DNA of 64,000 nt, taken from Mycolicibacterium diernhoferi. Its GTDB lineage: Bacteria > Actinomycetota > Actinomycetes > Mycobacteriales > Mycobacteriaceae. Position numbers and translations under genes: made by a program. Under the pieces are notes generated by a model. That model saw only the letters and a list, made by a program, of their open reading frames with translations. It did not search any database and was not told the DNA's origin. This document shows, in pieces, positions 55,080-63,893 of the stretch. Numbering within the stretch: position 1 is the stretch's first letter; every line of letters starts with the position of its first letter. Location of the stretch: NCBI RefSeq assembly GCF_019456655.1, contig NZ_CP080332.1:186001-250000 (forward strand). The letters are read 5' to 3'.

Positions 55080-56479
55080 GACACCCCCTCCAATGCCATC
55101 TGGTAGCGGCTCTCCTCACGCGGATTGATCAACCGGATCGGTAGCTGACCGTGCCGCGGAGTCTCGATGAAGTTGCTGCGCAACACAACCCGGCCGATCC
55201 CGGGATGGGGGCCGAGATAGGTCGTCGAATTGGGCCAGGACACCTTGGCCACCTGCCCGATCCGGCCGTTGACGAAACCGGCGAATTCGCCGAACTGAGG
55301 GCCGAGCGTGATGACTCCGCCGGCCGCCGCGGATCGGATCACGAACTGGGTGAACAACCGGGCGTCGCCGAGATTGATGCTGACGTCGACATCGTCGAAC
55401 GGCATGTACACCGGGTAACGGTCGGCGGTCTCGCCGATGAGCACACCGGCCGACCCGATGGGCAGCTCGTAGTGCCGGTCGGTGACCGGGCTCTGCCCCA
55501 GCAGGGCTGCCCGCTGGCCGCCGAACAGGCACGAAAATCCGCGCGGTGTCGATGGATTGGCGAGCGTGGTCAGCAGGACCGTGGTGGTGGGCGCCTGGCC
55601 GGGCCGGATCCGCACCCGGGTGATGGTGTGATCGGCGCGTGCCGACCACCACATGTCGGGTCCGCCCGGCGCCACGTACGCGGCGGTGAAGGTGCTGCGA
55701 CCCTTGATCGAGGACCAGGATTCACGTTCGAAACTGATTTCGGTGGCGCGGTCGAAGTCATCGAAGCTGCGACTGCAGCGCGCATCGATCCCGTTGCCGG
55801 CCAGTTGATCCGCGATGCGGGTGGCCGAGGCGACCAGATACCGGGCCAGCCCCGAGACGCCGGCGTCGCGGCGTTGAGCGGGCCTGCGGGTGTCCTCGGG
55901 GTCGGCGCGCAGCACGATCCAGGTTCGGCGGTTCGCCGGGGCCGGGTAGGGGCCGACCACCTGTTCGTAGAGCGCGACCAGCCCGGCCGGTGCCGTCTTC
56001 CCGACGCGGAACCCGGCCGACACCACATCGGCTTCGACTTCCGGGCAGTGCGCCCGGAGAAGTTCTTCCACCACGCGGGTATCGACCACGTCATCGGTGA
56101 ACGCCTCGCCGTCGACCAGCACGGTCGGGGTGAACGGCCGGGGGATCAGCTCGATGATCGCGACGAGATGGTCGCCCTGCCAGCGCACCGCGACGTGATC
56201 GCCGGGGAGCACCGTCGATCCCACGGCCGGCTCCGAGGGTGGCGGTGGCGGTGTGGTGTGCCGTCTCCGCCAGGAGAACAGGGCCGCAATCCAGCCGGTC
56301 GCCCGGCGGCCACGGACGGTGAGTGTGGTCGCGGTGGCGATCAACACGGCCAAGACGATGCCGAGCCAGAGCAGATGGAGTGCGGAGAAGATCGCGACGA
56401 CGGCCGGGATGAGGATCGCCGCCCACAACAGGTGGCCGGTGCTGAAGCGGAAACCGAACTGGCCGAGGAACTCCTTCAT
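55076..56479 (-). CDS. eccE1: EccE1, ESX-1 membrane component
   Basis: The 467-residue protein starts with two membrane segments (about residues 15-33 and 34-52) and a large domain containing VRWQGDHLVAIIELIPRPFT, ARYLVASATRIADQLAGNGI and GQLPIRLINPREESRYQ, like M. tuberculosis EccE1 (462). EccE lies at the edge of the type VII core next to EccB/C/D. It overlaps mycP1 and espB by four bases at either end. Confidence 0.93.
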   Translation of the reverse strand: MKEFLGQFGFRFSTGHLLWAAILIPAVVAIFSALHLLWLGIVLAVLIATATTLTVRGRRATGWIAALFSWRRRHTTPPPPPSEPAVGSTVLPGDHVAVRWQGDHLVAIIELIPRPFTPTVLVDGEAFTDDVVDTRVVEELLRAHCPEVEADVVSAGFRVGKTAPAGLVALYEQVVGPYPAPANRRTWIVLRADPEDTRRPAQRRDAGVSGLARYLVASATRIADQLAGNGIDARCSRSFDDFDRATEISFERESWSSIKGRSTFTAAYVAPGGPDMWWSARADHTITRVRIRPGQAPTTTVLLTTLANPSTPRGFSCLFGGQRAALLGQSPVTDRHYELPIGSAGVLIGETADRYPVYMPFDDVDVSINLGDARLFTQFVIRSAAAGGVITLGPQFGEFAGFVNGRIGQVAKVSWPNSTTYLGPHPGIGRVVLRSNFIETPRHGQLPIRLINPREESRYQMALEGVS

Positions 56480-57822
56480 CGGCGCCTCATGGCTCGTCGG
56501 GCCAGCGCGCCGATCCCGAGGACCAGTGCCAGGCCGGCGCCGATCAGCACGACCATGGTGATCGGGCCGCGGTCGGGAGGGTCGATGACCACCGGGGGCG
56601 GTAATTGCTTGACCCGGTAGGGCGCCGCCTTCGGGCCGGGCGGGACATCCCAGGTCAGCGCCGCCACCGGGTCGATGACCCCGGCGCCGACGTAGTTGTC
56701 CACCCCGCCGCCGGGGTGGCGGGCGGTGGAGGTGATGCGGTTCGTGATCTGAGCGGCGGTCAGGTCCGGGAAGCGTTGGATGAGCAAGGCGGCCAGGCCC
56801 GAAACGTACGCGGCGGCAAAGGAAGTACCGGCGATCGGGATAGGCCCGTCGGCGCCGTTGAGCGCGTTCACCGGATTACCGTCGTAGCCGAGCGCGGTGA
56901 TGTTCTCCGCCGGCGCGGCGGCGTCGACCCAGGGCCCGGACATCGAGAAGGTGCTGGGCTGACCGGTCTGCCCGATACCGCCGACGGTGAGCACCAGCGG
57001 CGAGTACCAGGCGGGCGACACGATGGTCTGGACCTGTTTCCAACCGCGTGGATCGTTGGGCACATCGGCTTCCGGTGGCGGATTCTGCGTGCAGTCCTGA
57101 CCGGTATTCCCCGCTGCCACAACAACGATCGCCCCCTTGATGTTGACCGCGAAGTTGATCGCCGCGCCCACCGTGGCCTCGTCGATGGGCCGGGTCGACT
57201 TGTAGCAGGCGGCCTCGCTGATGTTGATGACCTGGGCGCCGAGGTTGGCCGCATGCACGATGGAGCGCGCCAGGCTGCGGAGCGATCCGGCGGTCTGGGT
57301 GCTGTTCGGATCGTTCGGGTCACTGCGCGAACCCACCGGCTGGAAGTTGTCCGAGGTCTGGCGCAACGACAGGATCCGTGCCTGCGGGGCGACCCCGACG
57401 AACCCGTCGGTGGGTGCGGGCCGACCCGCGATGATGGCCGCGGTCAGGGTGCCGTGTGAGTCGCAGTCCGACATCCCGTTGCCGGCCTTGTCCACGAAAT
57501 CACCGCCGGGTTCGGCGGGCACCCGGGGCGAACCGTTCACGCCGGTGTCGATGACCGCGACGGTCACCCCCGCGCCGGTGGCGAACTTCTGCGCATCGGC
57601 GATGCGCAGGTAGTCGTTCGCCCACGGCCTGTCGGTGAAATTCGAGTCCGGGAAGCTGATGGGCGAAGAGCACTGGCGACGTTGCTCGGTCGGCTGGTCG
57701 GGGCCGGTCTCGTCGGGCGGAACGGCTGCCGCGTCGATGGTCGGTGGCTCGATCGCGGTGGCCGGCGGCGCCGTCAGCAGGACCAGCGCCATGGCCGCGA
57801 GCAGCGCACCGATGCGTCGCAC
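56476..57822 (-). CDS. mycP1: MycP1, membrane-anchored mycosin protease
   Basis: The 448-residue subtilisin-like protease has a signal peptide (residues 1-23), the catalytic triad Asp92 (AVIDTGV), His123 (DSHGT) and Ser334 (GTSFAAAYVSGLAALL), the oxyanion Asn239 (AAGNT), and a C-terminal membrane segment near residues 418-440. Mycosins stabilise the type VII complex and MycP1 cuts EspB. It is first in the minus-strand unit, coupled to eccE1. Confidence 0.95.
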   Translation of the reverse strand: MRRIGALLAAMALVLLTAPPATAIEPPTIDAAAVPPDETGPDQPTEQRRQCSSPISFPDSNFTDRPWANDYLRIADAQKFATGAGVTVAVIDTGVNGSPRVPAEPGGDFVDKAGNGMSDCDSHGTLTAAIIAGRPAPTDGFVGVAPQARILSLRQTSDNFQPVGSRSDPNDPNSTQTAGSLRSLARSIVHAANLGAQVINISEAACYKSTRPIDEATVGAAINFAVNIKGAIVVVAAGNTGQDCTQNPPPEADVPNDPRGWKQVQTIVSPAWYSPLVLTVGGIGQTGQPSTFSMSGPWVDAAAPAENITALGYDGNPVNALNGADGPIPIAGTSFAAAYVSGLAALLIQRFPDLTAAQITNRITSTARHPGGGVDNYVGAGVIDPVAALTWDVPPGPKAAPYRVKQLPPPVVIDPPDRGPITMVVLIGAGLALVLGIGALARRAMRRR

Positions 57823-58180
57823 AGTTGTTCTCCCCCTTGCAATCCCCGGTTGCGGGTGGTGCTGACACGACCCGCGGCAGAGAAAAAGCCACCTTCCGGC
57901 GGCGTACGAACGCCGTCGGCCGAGCTGTCACCTTTGCCAGAGCAAGTTTAGTGCTGTGCGGACCCGCCACGTTCCGCTTTCTCGGTCCGCTCCGCCGCGG
58001 ACTGCGCCGACCGAATCCGCTGTTCACCGGGGGCGCTGAGGCTGATGCCGAACGCAAAATTGAGGGGCGCTAAATAAGGTTAGGCGATCCTATTGCCAAT
58101 TAGCTAAGGCTAAGTTAATGTTCCGTCCGCACTTGGCAAATTTTAACTAAGGCGTCAGTAAGTCACCACCAGGAGAGAAC
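57823..58180. other. Divergent control region between mycP1 and the acidic exported protein
   Basis: No gene is supported in this 358-base gap. The part near 58065-58150 is notably AT-rich and holds two iron-box-like sequences. An AGGAGAG at 58171-58177 serves the gene at 58181. The part nearer mycP1 should contain its promoter, but no clear motif was found. Confidence 0.6.
58075..58118 (+). promoter_or_regulatory. Two IdeR iron-box-like sites in tandem
   Basis: Each 19-base site (58075-58093 and 58100-58118) matches the IdeR/DtxR consensus TTAGGTTAGGCTAACCTAA at 15 of 19 positions. Their centres are 25 bases apart, and the second ends about 60 bases before the start codon at 58181. If used, iron would repress the exported-protein gene through IdeR. 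Confidence 0.5.
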
Positions 58181-59698
58181 GTGTACCTAACAGCCCCCGC
58201 CGCTGCCGCGGCCGGCGCATCGTGCGTCGCAGCCCCCTCGGCTTCCCGCCCTAATCGGTTCATGATTGCCGGTGTGGCGGCGGCCGGTGCCGCAGCCATG
58301 GCGATCAACCCGGTCGCCCCGATGGTCCCGGCCCTGCCGGATGTCAAGCAACACGCCATCCAGCTCGCGGCAAACCCGCTCGCGGACTTCGGTGGGCTGT
58401 TCAAGAACACCCTCACCAACGTCGGCGTGCTCGGCGACCAGGTGATCGCCGGCACGATCCCGGCCGTGGCGCAGGCCATCACCAACCCGCAGCTGTACGC
58501 CGACTTCATCAAGTTCCTCGGCTCCAACGTGCTGAACCCGCTGCCCGCATTGCAGCAGGTCCTCGGCTTCAACTCGCTCTACGGCGGCGTCCTGGGCCTC
58601 GGCATGAAGGAAGGCGCCGTAGCGCTGCAGGAGCGACTGCAGCAGCTTCCCGGCAAGCTGGCAGCCACCTTCGAGTTCCTGCAGAAGGGGCAGTTCGTCG
58701 AGGCGTTCAGTGAGATCAACGTCTGGTTCCTGGTGAGCATCGAGCGCGCCCTGGTGCCGCTGCTGCCCACGCTGGGCATCCCCGGCGACATCCTGGCGGC
58801 GCTGCCCGGCGGCGAGCGCCTCTCGGCGGTGTTCGACACCATCCTCAAGCGCGGCATCTTCACCGAGTTCACCCGGTCGATCATGGGCCCGCCGATCACC
58901 GCGCTGCTGCAGTTCTCGGTGATCCTGGACACCGTGCGGCACGCGGTGGTCACCGGTGACGCCAAGACCGCCATCAGCGAACTGGTCGCTCTGCCGATCA
59001 AGGTCGTCAACGCCTTCGTCAACGGCTTCACCCCGCCGTTCGAAACCCGTAGCCCGTGGACGGGCGTCCTGGGCCCGAAGGGCACGCTGACCTACTTCCT
59101 GCACGACCTGCCCAAGGCGTTGTTCGACGCCATCAACAACCCGGTGTACCCGACGCCGCCGGTCACCACGCCCACCACACCGGCACTGGCCCAGGCGACG
59201 TCGATCTCGACGGGCGGCGCCACCGTGGCCGTCGACCTCGCCGACGAGTCGTCGGCCGAGGCCGCCCCGGTCGCCGGGGACGCGCCGGCGGAGGCTCCGG
59301 TCGGAGCGCCGGAGGAGACCGTGGTCCCCGTCGCCGAGGAGGAAGACGACAGCGAGGCCGCCGATGAGGCCGCCGATGAGGCGGTCGACGAGGCCGCCGA
59401 CGAGGCGGGTGACGAGGCCGGTGGCGGCGCGGACGGGTCGGACAGCCTGTCCGATGACGACAGCGAAGCCGATACCGACGGCGATGAGGACCGGGACTCC
59501 TTGTCGGGCAACGGCTCGACCGGCAACGGTTCGACCGCGCAGGACGATTCCGACACCGACAGCGACAGCGACTCGGACAGCGGCTCGTCGCGCGGCGGCT
59601 CCTCGTCGAGCAGCGGCTCGACCGATGGCGACTCGTCGACCGGCAGCTCGTCCGGTGGGAGCGGCTCGGGCGGCGACAGCTCGGGTAGCGACGACTAG
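58181..59698 (+). CDS. Exported mycobacterial protein with acidic Asp/Ser-rich tail
   Basis: The 505-residue product has a hydrophobic N-terminal segment (about residues 27-50, RFMIAGVAAAGAAAMAINP), a helical mid-part beginning PALPDVKQHAIQLAANPLAD, and from about residue 350 an Ala/Glu/Asp repeat (EAADEAADEAVDEAADEA) passing into a Ser/Asp/Gly tail. I recall multi-copy environmental mycobacterial proteins with this N-terminus (ALPDV...IQLA) and no known function. No WxG, PE or catalytic motif is seen. The GTG start follows AGGAGAG. Placement after mycP1 makes an ESX link possible but unproven. Confidence 0.65.
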   Translation: MYLTAPAAAAAGASCVAAPSASRPNRFMIAGVAAAGAAAMAINPVAPMVPALPDVKQHAIQLAANPLADFGGLFKNTLTNVGVLGDQVIAGTIPAVAQAITNPQLYADFIKFLGSNVLNPLPALQQVLGFNSLYGGVLGLGMKEGAVALQERLQQLPGKLAATFEFLQKGQFVEAFSEINVWFLVSIERALVPLLPTLGIPGDILAALPGGERLSAVFDTILKRGIFTEFTRSIMGPPITALLQFSVILDTVRHAVVTGDAKTAISELVALPIKVVNAFVNGFTPPFETRSPWTGVLGPKGTLTYFLHDLPKALFDAINNPVYPTPPVTTPTTPALAQATSISTGGATVAVDLADESSAEAAPVAGDAPAEAPVGAPEETVVPVAEEEDDSEAADEAADEAVDEAADEAGDEAGGGADGSDSLSDDDSEADTDGDEDRDSLSGNGSTGNGSTAQDDSDTDSDSDSDSGSSRGGSSSSSGSTDGDSSTGSSSGGSGSGGDSSGSDD

Positions 59699-59717
59699 CC
59701 ACACCCCGTGATCGTGA

Positions 59718-59747
59718 GATGGCCCCCTCGGAAACGAGGGGGCCATC
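59718..59747. terminator. Bidirectional hairpin terminator
   Basis: A 13-bp perfect stem (GATGGCCCCCTCG / CGAGGGGGCCATC) with a GAAA tetraloop lies between convergent genes, 20 bases after the exported-protein stop and about 20 bases after the ptsH stop on the other strand. Confidence 0.9.
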
Positions 59748-59768
59748 TTCGTTCTGCGCAGGATGCGG

Positions 59769-60026
59769 TCAGGCGTCGAGATCCTGGGTGACCAGGTCGG
59801 CGATGGTGGCCAGCGCCGCCTCGTCCTCGGAGGCCACCGTGACCTGTGCGCCGTGGCCGGCGCCCAGCGTCATGATCATCAGGGCGGAGCCGGCGTCCAC
59901 GGGTTCGCCGCCGTCGACGGACAGGGTCACCTCTGCCCCCGCGTTGACAACGGCCTCGGCGATGATCGCGGCCGGCCGCGCGTGCAGGCCGATCGAGGAT
60001 CCGACGGTGACGGTCTTCTCGGGCAT
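59769..60026 (-). CDS. ptsH: Phosphocarrier protein HPr
   Basis: The 85-residue protein has the active-site GLHARPA with phospho-acceptor His15, and a Ser near the second regulatory site (Ser47). HPr takes phosphate from enzyme I (ptsI, other side of the cluster) and passes it to EIIA of FruA. It is last in the fruR-fruK-fruA-ptsH unit, 31 bases behind fruA. AGGAG precedes the start. Confidence 0.95.
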   Translation of the reverse strand: MPEKTVTVGSSIGLHARPAAIIAEAVVNAGAEVTLSVDGGEPVDAGSALMIMTLGAGHGAQVTVASEDEAALATIADLVTQDLDA

Positions 60027-60057
60027 TGCGTAACTCCTTCTCGTTGGGTGGTGCGGG

Positions 60058-62025
60058 TCAGGCGGAAACAGCGCGGCGGGGCGAGATGAACTGCTTGGCG
60101 GCGACGACCGTGAGAGCCGAGACGACGGTTCCCGCCACCAGTGCGATCAGGAACCACAACAGGTTGCCGATCGCGAAGAACACGAAGATGCCGCCGTGCG
60201 GGGCCCGCAGCGTCACGCCGAACGCCATGCACAGCGCACCGGTGATGGCACCGCCGAACATCATCGACGGGATGACCCGGAGCGGGTCGGCAGCGGCGAA
60301 CGGGATGGCGCCCTCGGAGATGAACGAGGCACCGAGTAGCCAAGCGGCGCGGCCGTTCTCCTTCTCCGGCTCGCTGAACAGTCCCGGCCGGATCGTCGTG
60401 GCCAGCGCCATCGCCAACGGCGGCACCATGCCGGCGGCCATCACCGCGGCCATGATCTGGAACGACCCGGTGGTGGCCGCGGCGAGACCCGCGGTGGCGA
60501 AGGCGTAGGCCGCCTTGTTGACCGGGCCACCGAGGTCGAAGCACATCATCAGACCGAGGATCACCCCGAGCAGCACCGCCGAGGTGCCGGTCAACCCGTT
60601 GAGCCAGTCGGTCAGGCCGGTGTTGATCAGGGCCAGCGGCCGGCCGATCAGGAAGAACATGATCAGGCCGACGACCAGCGAGGCGACCAGCGGGATGATC
60701 ACGACCGGCATCAGGCCGCGCAGCCATTGCGGCACCTTGAGATTGCTGATCCACAGCGCGACGAACCCGGCGATCACGCCGCCGACGATGCCGCCGATGA
60801 AGCCGCCGCCGACGAACACCGCCAGCGCACCGGCGGTGAAGCCGGGGGCGAGGCCCGGCCGGTCGGCGATCGCGAACGCGATGTAGCCGGCCAGCGCGGG
60901 CACCAGGAAGTTGAAGGCCAATCCACCGAGGGTGAACAGGATGGCGCCGAGGTACTGCATCAGACCACCCTCGGGCAGGTTGGTCAGCGAGTTGTTCAAG
61001 GCGATGTCGTTGCCGTTGTCGGTGATCTCGTAGCCGCCGAACAGGAAGCCCAGCGCGATGAGCAGACCGCCCGCCGCGACGAACGGGATCATGTAGCTCA
61101 CCCCGGTGAGCAGGATCTGTCGGGTGCGGGTGCCCCAGCCGACGTCCGAAGAACCCTCGGTGTCGGCCGCCGCGCCGGCACTGCCCTCTACCCGGGGAGC
61201 CTTCGGATTGTCCGCGGCGGCAACCGCTTCGGCGATCATGGTGTCGGGCTCGTTGATTGCGCGTTTCACGCCGGAGGCGATCACCGGCTTGCCGGCGAAT
61301 CGGCCGCGGTCCTTGACGCCCACGTCGGTGGCGAAGATGACGGCGTCGGCCCGGGCGATGGTCGAGGCGGGCAGTGGGGTGCTGCCCGAGGAGCCCTGGG
61401 TCTCCACCACCAGGTCGACGTCGGCGCGTTCGGCGGCCAGCTTCAGCGCGTCCGCGGCCATGTAGGTGTGCGCGATCCCGGTGGGGCAGGCCGTGATCGC
61501 CGCGATGGTCTTGCGCGTGGCGGGCGGTTGCGCGGGCTCGGCGGCCGGTGTCGGACTCGCCGGCGCCGGATTGACGACCCCGTCGACCAGCGCGACGAGT
61601 TCGTCGGCCGTGGTCGCCGTCCTCAGTGATTCGACGAAGTCCTTGCGCACCAGTGCGCGGGCCAGGCTGGACAGCAGCTTCATGTGCTCCTGGCCGCCGG
61701 ATTCCGGTGCGGCGATGAGGAACACCAGGTCGGCGGGTCCGTCCGGAGCGCCGAAGTCGACCTTCGGGGACAGCCGGGCGAAGCCGATCGTCGGGGTGTC
61801 GACGTAAGGCGAGCGGCAGTGCGGGATCGCGATGCCACCGGGCAGCCCGGTGGCGGACTGGGCTTCACGGGCCATCGCCGCGGTGATCAGGCCGTCGGCG
61901 TCGGTGGTCCGACCGGCGCGGGCCAGCAGTCCGGCGATGCGCGAGATGACGGCCTGCTTGTCGGTGCCGGCGTCGGCGTCGAGCAGGACCAGGTCGGTGC
62001 TGATCACCGAGGTTGTACTGGACAT
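60058..62025 (-). CDS. fruA: Fructose PTS permease EIIABC
   Basis: The 655-residue protein holds all three PTS domains: EIIA with His69 (GGIAIPHCRSPYV), EIIB with the phospho-Cys180 (ITACPTGIAHTYMAADAL), and EIIC with eight or more membrane segments from about residue 300. It imports fructose as fructose 1-phosphate. It lies 14 bases behind fruK and 31 bases before ptsH. Confidence 0.94.
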   Translation of the reverse strand: MSSTTSVISTDLVLLDADAGTDKQAVISRIAGLLARAGRTTDADGLITAAMAREAQSATGLPGGIAIPHCRSPYVDTPTIGFARLSPKVDFGAPDGPADLVFLIAAPESGGQEHMKLLSSLARALVRKDFVESLRTATTADELVALVDGVVNPAPASPTPAAEPAQPPATRKTIAAITACPTGIAHTYMAADALKLAAERADVDLVVETQGSSGSTPLPASTIARADAVIFATDVGVKDRGRFAGKPVIASGVKRAINEPDTMIAEAVAAADNPKAPRVEGSAGAAADTEGSSDVGWGTRTRQILLTGVSYMIPFVAAGGLLIALGFLFGGYEITDNGNDIALNNSLTNLPEGGLMQYLGAILFTLGGLAFNFLVPALAGYIAFAIADRPGLAPGFTAGALAVFVGGGFIGGIVGGVIAGFVALWISNLKVPQWLRGLMPVVIIPLVASLVVGLIMFFLIGRPLALINTGLTDWLNGLTGTSAVLLGVILGLMMCFDLGGPVNKAAYAFATAGLAAATTGSFQIMAAVMAAGMVPPLAMALATTIRPGLFSEPEKENGRAAWLLGASFISEGAIPFAAADPLRVIPSMMFGGAITGALCMAFGVTLRAPHGGIFVFFAIGNLLWFLIALVAGTVVSALTVVAAKQFISPRRAVSA

Positions 62026-62039
62026 GGTGGCCTCTTCGT

Positions 62040-63017
62040 TCAGGAGTCGGTCGGGGTCGGCGAAATGACTTTCACCGGTACCGCATTGAGATCGATCAGG
62101 TCGGGGGACGGTAGGGCGGATCCGGGCAGCGCGGCCGCTGCGCTGCCGTAGGCGACGGCCATCCGCAACCGGTCGGGGGCGTCCGCGCCGGACAGGGCGG
62201 CCCGGACATAACCGGCGAGCGCGGAATCGCCTGCGCCGACGGTGCTGCGCGGGGTGATGGGCGGTGAGCCGGCCAGCCAGTTGCCGGCCGGGTCGACCAA
62301 TACCGCGCCCGCCGCCCCGAGGGTGACCAGGATGGTGCGGGCCCCGCGGTCCACGAGTTGGCGTGCGGCGTCGACCACCGGTCCCGGATCGCCCGCGGCG
62401 GCGGCATCTTCGAGTTCCTGTGCGGACGCCCCGGTCAGGCCGGCCAGCTCCTCGGCATTCGGTTTGATGAGATCGGGAGCGGCCCGGCCGAAGGAGGCGG
62501 CGAGGGCGGCCAGCGGGGCGTCCGAGGTATCCACCGCGACCCGGCAGTCCTGTTCCGCGAGCTGGGCGACCACCTCGGCGTACCAGTCCGCCGGGACGCC
62601 GGGTGGCAGCGAACCCGACATCACGATCCAGTCGGCCCGGTGTGCGGCCTCCACGACGCTGCGGGTCAGTGCCGACAGCGCGTCGGCGGTCATCGCCGTA
62701 CCGGGCTCGTTGAGTTTGGTCGTGGTGCCGTCATCCTCGGTGATGGCGATGTTGGTGCGGACCGCGCCGTGCACGTGCACCGCGGCGAACGGGACCCCGG
62801 CGGCGCGCAGTGCCGCCAGCATCGGATCGTCGTCGGCTGCGGGCAGCACCGCGAGTGCGTCCACCCCGGCAAGGCCGAGGGCCCGCGCCACGTTCACCCC
62901 CTTGCCGCCGGGTTCGTCGGTCACCGAGCTGATCCGGTGCACCGCTCCGCGGGTGAGGGTCCCGGGCAGCGTGACGGTGCGGTCGATGCTGGGGTTGGGG
63001 GTGACCGTGACGATCAT
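62040..63017 (-). CDS. fruK: 1-phosphofructokinase (PfkB family)
   Basis: The 325-residue kinase has both PfkB signatures: DEPGGKGVNVARALGLAGVD near the N-terminus and TVGAGDSALAGYVRAAL near the C-terminus with the catalytic Asp. It converts fructose 1-phosphate from FruA to fructose 1,6-bisphosphate. It overlaps the fruR gene by four bases. Confidence 0.92.
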   Translation of the reverse strand: MIVTVTPNPSIDRTVTLPGTLTRGAVHRISSVTDEPGGKGVNVARALGLAGVDALAVLPAADDDPMLAALRAAGVPFAAVHVHGAVRTNIAITEDDGTTTKLNEPGTAMTADALSALTRSVVEAAHRADWIVMSGSLPPGVPADWYAEVVAQLAEQDCRVAVDTSDAPLAALAASFGRAAPDLIKPNAEELAGLTGASAQELEDAAAAGDPGPVVDAARQLVDRGARTILVTLGAAGAVLVDPAGNWLAGSPPITPRSTVGAGDSALAGYVRAALSGADAPDRLRMAVAYGSAAAALPGSALPSPDLIDLNAVPVKVISPTPTDS

Positions 63018-63793
63018 GCGGTTGCTCCTGCGCAGGTGACTTCGACGCCGAGCCCGACGAGCTCGTCACGGGCCGAGTCGGCGATCTCGGTATCGGTGAT
63101 GAGTGCGTCGACGCTGGAGATCGGCGCAAAGCTGTGTAGTTCCTCGCGGCCGATCTTCGACGAGTCTGCGACCACCACAACGTAATTCGCGGACCGCACC
63201 ATGGCCCGTTTGATGGCGGCCTCCTCGCCGTCGGGAGTCGAGAGGCCGTGCCGGGCGGTGATGCCGTTGGTGCCGATGAACGCGATGTCCACCCGCAGCC
63301 GGCCCAGGGTGGCCAGGGCCTGTTCGCCGACGGCTGCCTGGGTGAGGCCGCGGACCCGTCCACCCAGCAGTTGCAGGGTGACCGAGGGTACCGCCGACAG
63401 TCGGGCGGCGATGGGCACCGAATTGGTCACCACCACGAGATCGCGGTCGGTGGGCAGGAGCGCGGCGACGCGACTGGTGGTGGTGCCGGCGTCCAGCAGC
63501 ACGCTGGCACCGCCTGCGGGGAAGAAGTCGGTTGCTGCCGCGGCGATGGCGTCCTTGTGTGTGGAGCGGGTGGCATCGCGCTCATCGACGTCCTGCTCGA
63601 CCAGGTGCAGCGCGCGCGCCGGTACCGCGCCCCCGTGTACCCGGCGCACCAGTCCGGCCTTGTGCAGCACCGCGAGGTCCCGGCGCACGGTCTCGGTGGT
63701 CACGTCGTAGGCCTGGGCGAGTTCGGCGACCGAGGCGCGGCCCTGCGCCATCACCAGCGCGGCGATGGCGTGCTGACGTTCCTCGGCGTACAT
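63014..63793 (-). CDS. fruR: DeoR-family regulator of the fructose operon
   Basis: The 259-residue protein has a DeoR winged helix (residues 5-55: RQHAIAALVMAQGRASVAEL, then DVTTETVRRDLAVLHKAGLV, RRVHGGAVPA) and a sugar-phosphate sensing domain with LLDAGTTTSRVAALLP. The ligand is probably fructose 1-phosphate. It heads the fru unit and is divergent from ptsI, so it may control both. The symbol is used by position. Confidence 0.88.
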   Translation of the reverse strand: MYAEERQHAIAALVMAQGRASVAELAQAYDVTTETVRRDLAVLHKAGLVRRVHGGAVPARALHLVEQDVDERDATRSTHKDAIAAAATDFFPAGGASVLLDAGTTTSRVAALLPTDRDLVVVTNSVPIAARLSAVPSVTLQLLGGRVRGLTQAAVGEQALATLGRLRVDIAFIGTNGITARHGLSTPDGEEAAIKRAMVRSANYVVVVADSSKIGREELHSFAPISSVDALITDTEIADSARDELVGLGVEVTCAGATA

Positions 63794-63858
63794 CGGGCTC
63801 CGTTCAGGGGATTCCGTCAGTGCAAATGTTGGTATGTGTGGTTTTACGCTTGTTTCTG

Positions 63859-63886
63859 TTGACTTGTCAATGCTTTTCTGTAATCT
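63859..63886 (+). promoter_or_regulatory. ptsI promoter with overlapping palindrome TTGACTTGTCAA
   Basis: A -35 of TTGACT (63859-63864) and a -10 of TAATCT (63881-63886) are 16 bases apart. The ptsI ATG begins seven bases after the -10, so the message is leaderless or nearly so. The -35 lies inside the 12-base inverted repeat TTGAC-TT-GTCAA (63859-63870), a likely repressor site. Confidence 0.65.
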
Positions 63887-63893
63887 GGATCAC

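Noticed and set aside
36038..59698. ESX-1 locus as a recently acquired genomic island
   Set aside because: Base composition and codon usage look like the neighbours, and no tRNA, integrase, IS or direct repeats flank it.
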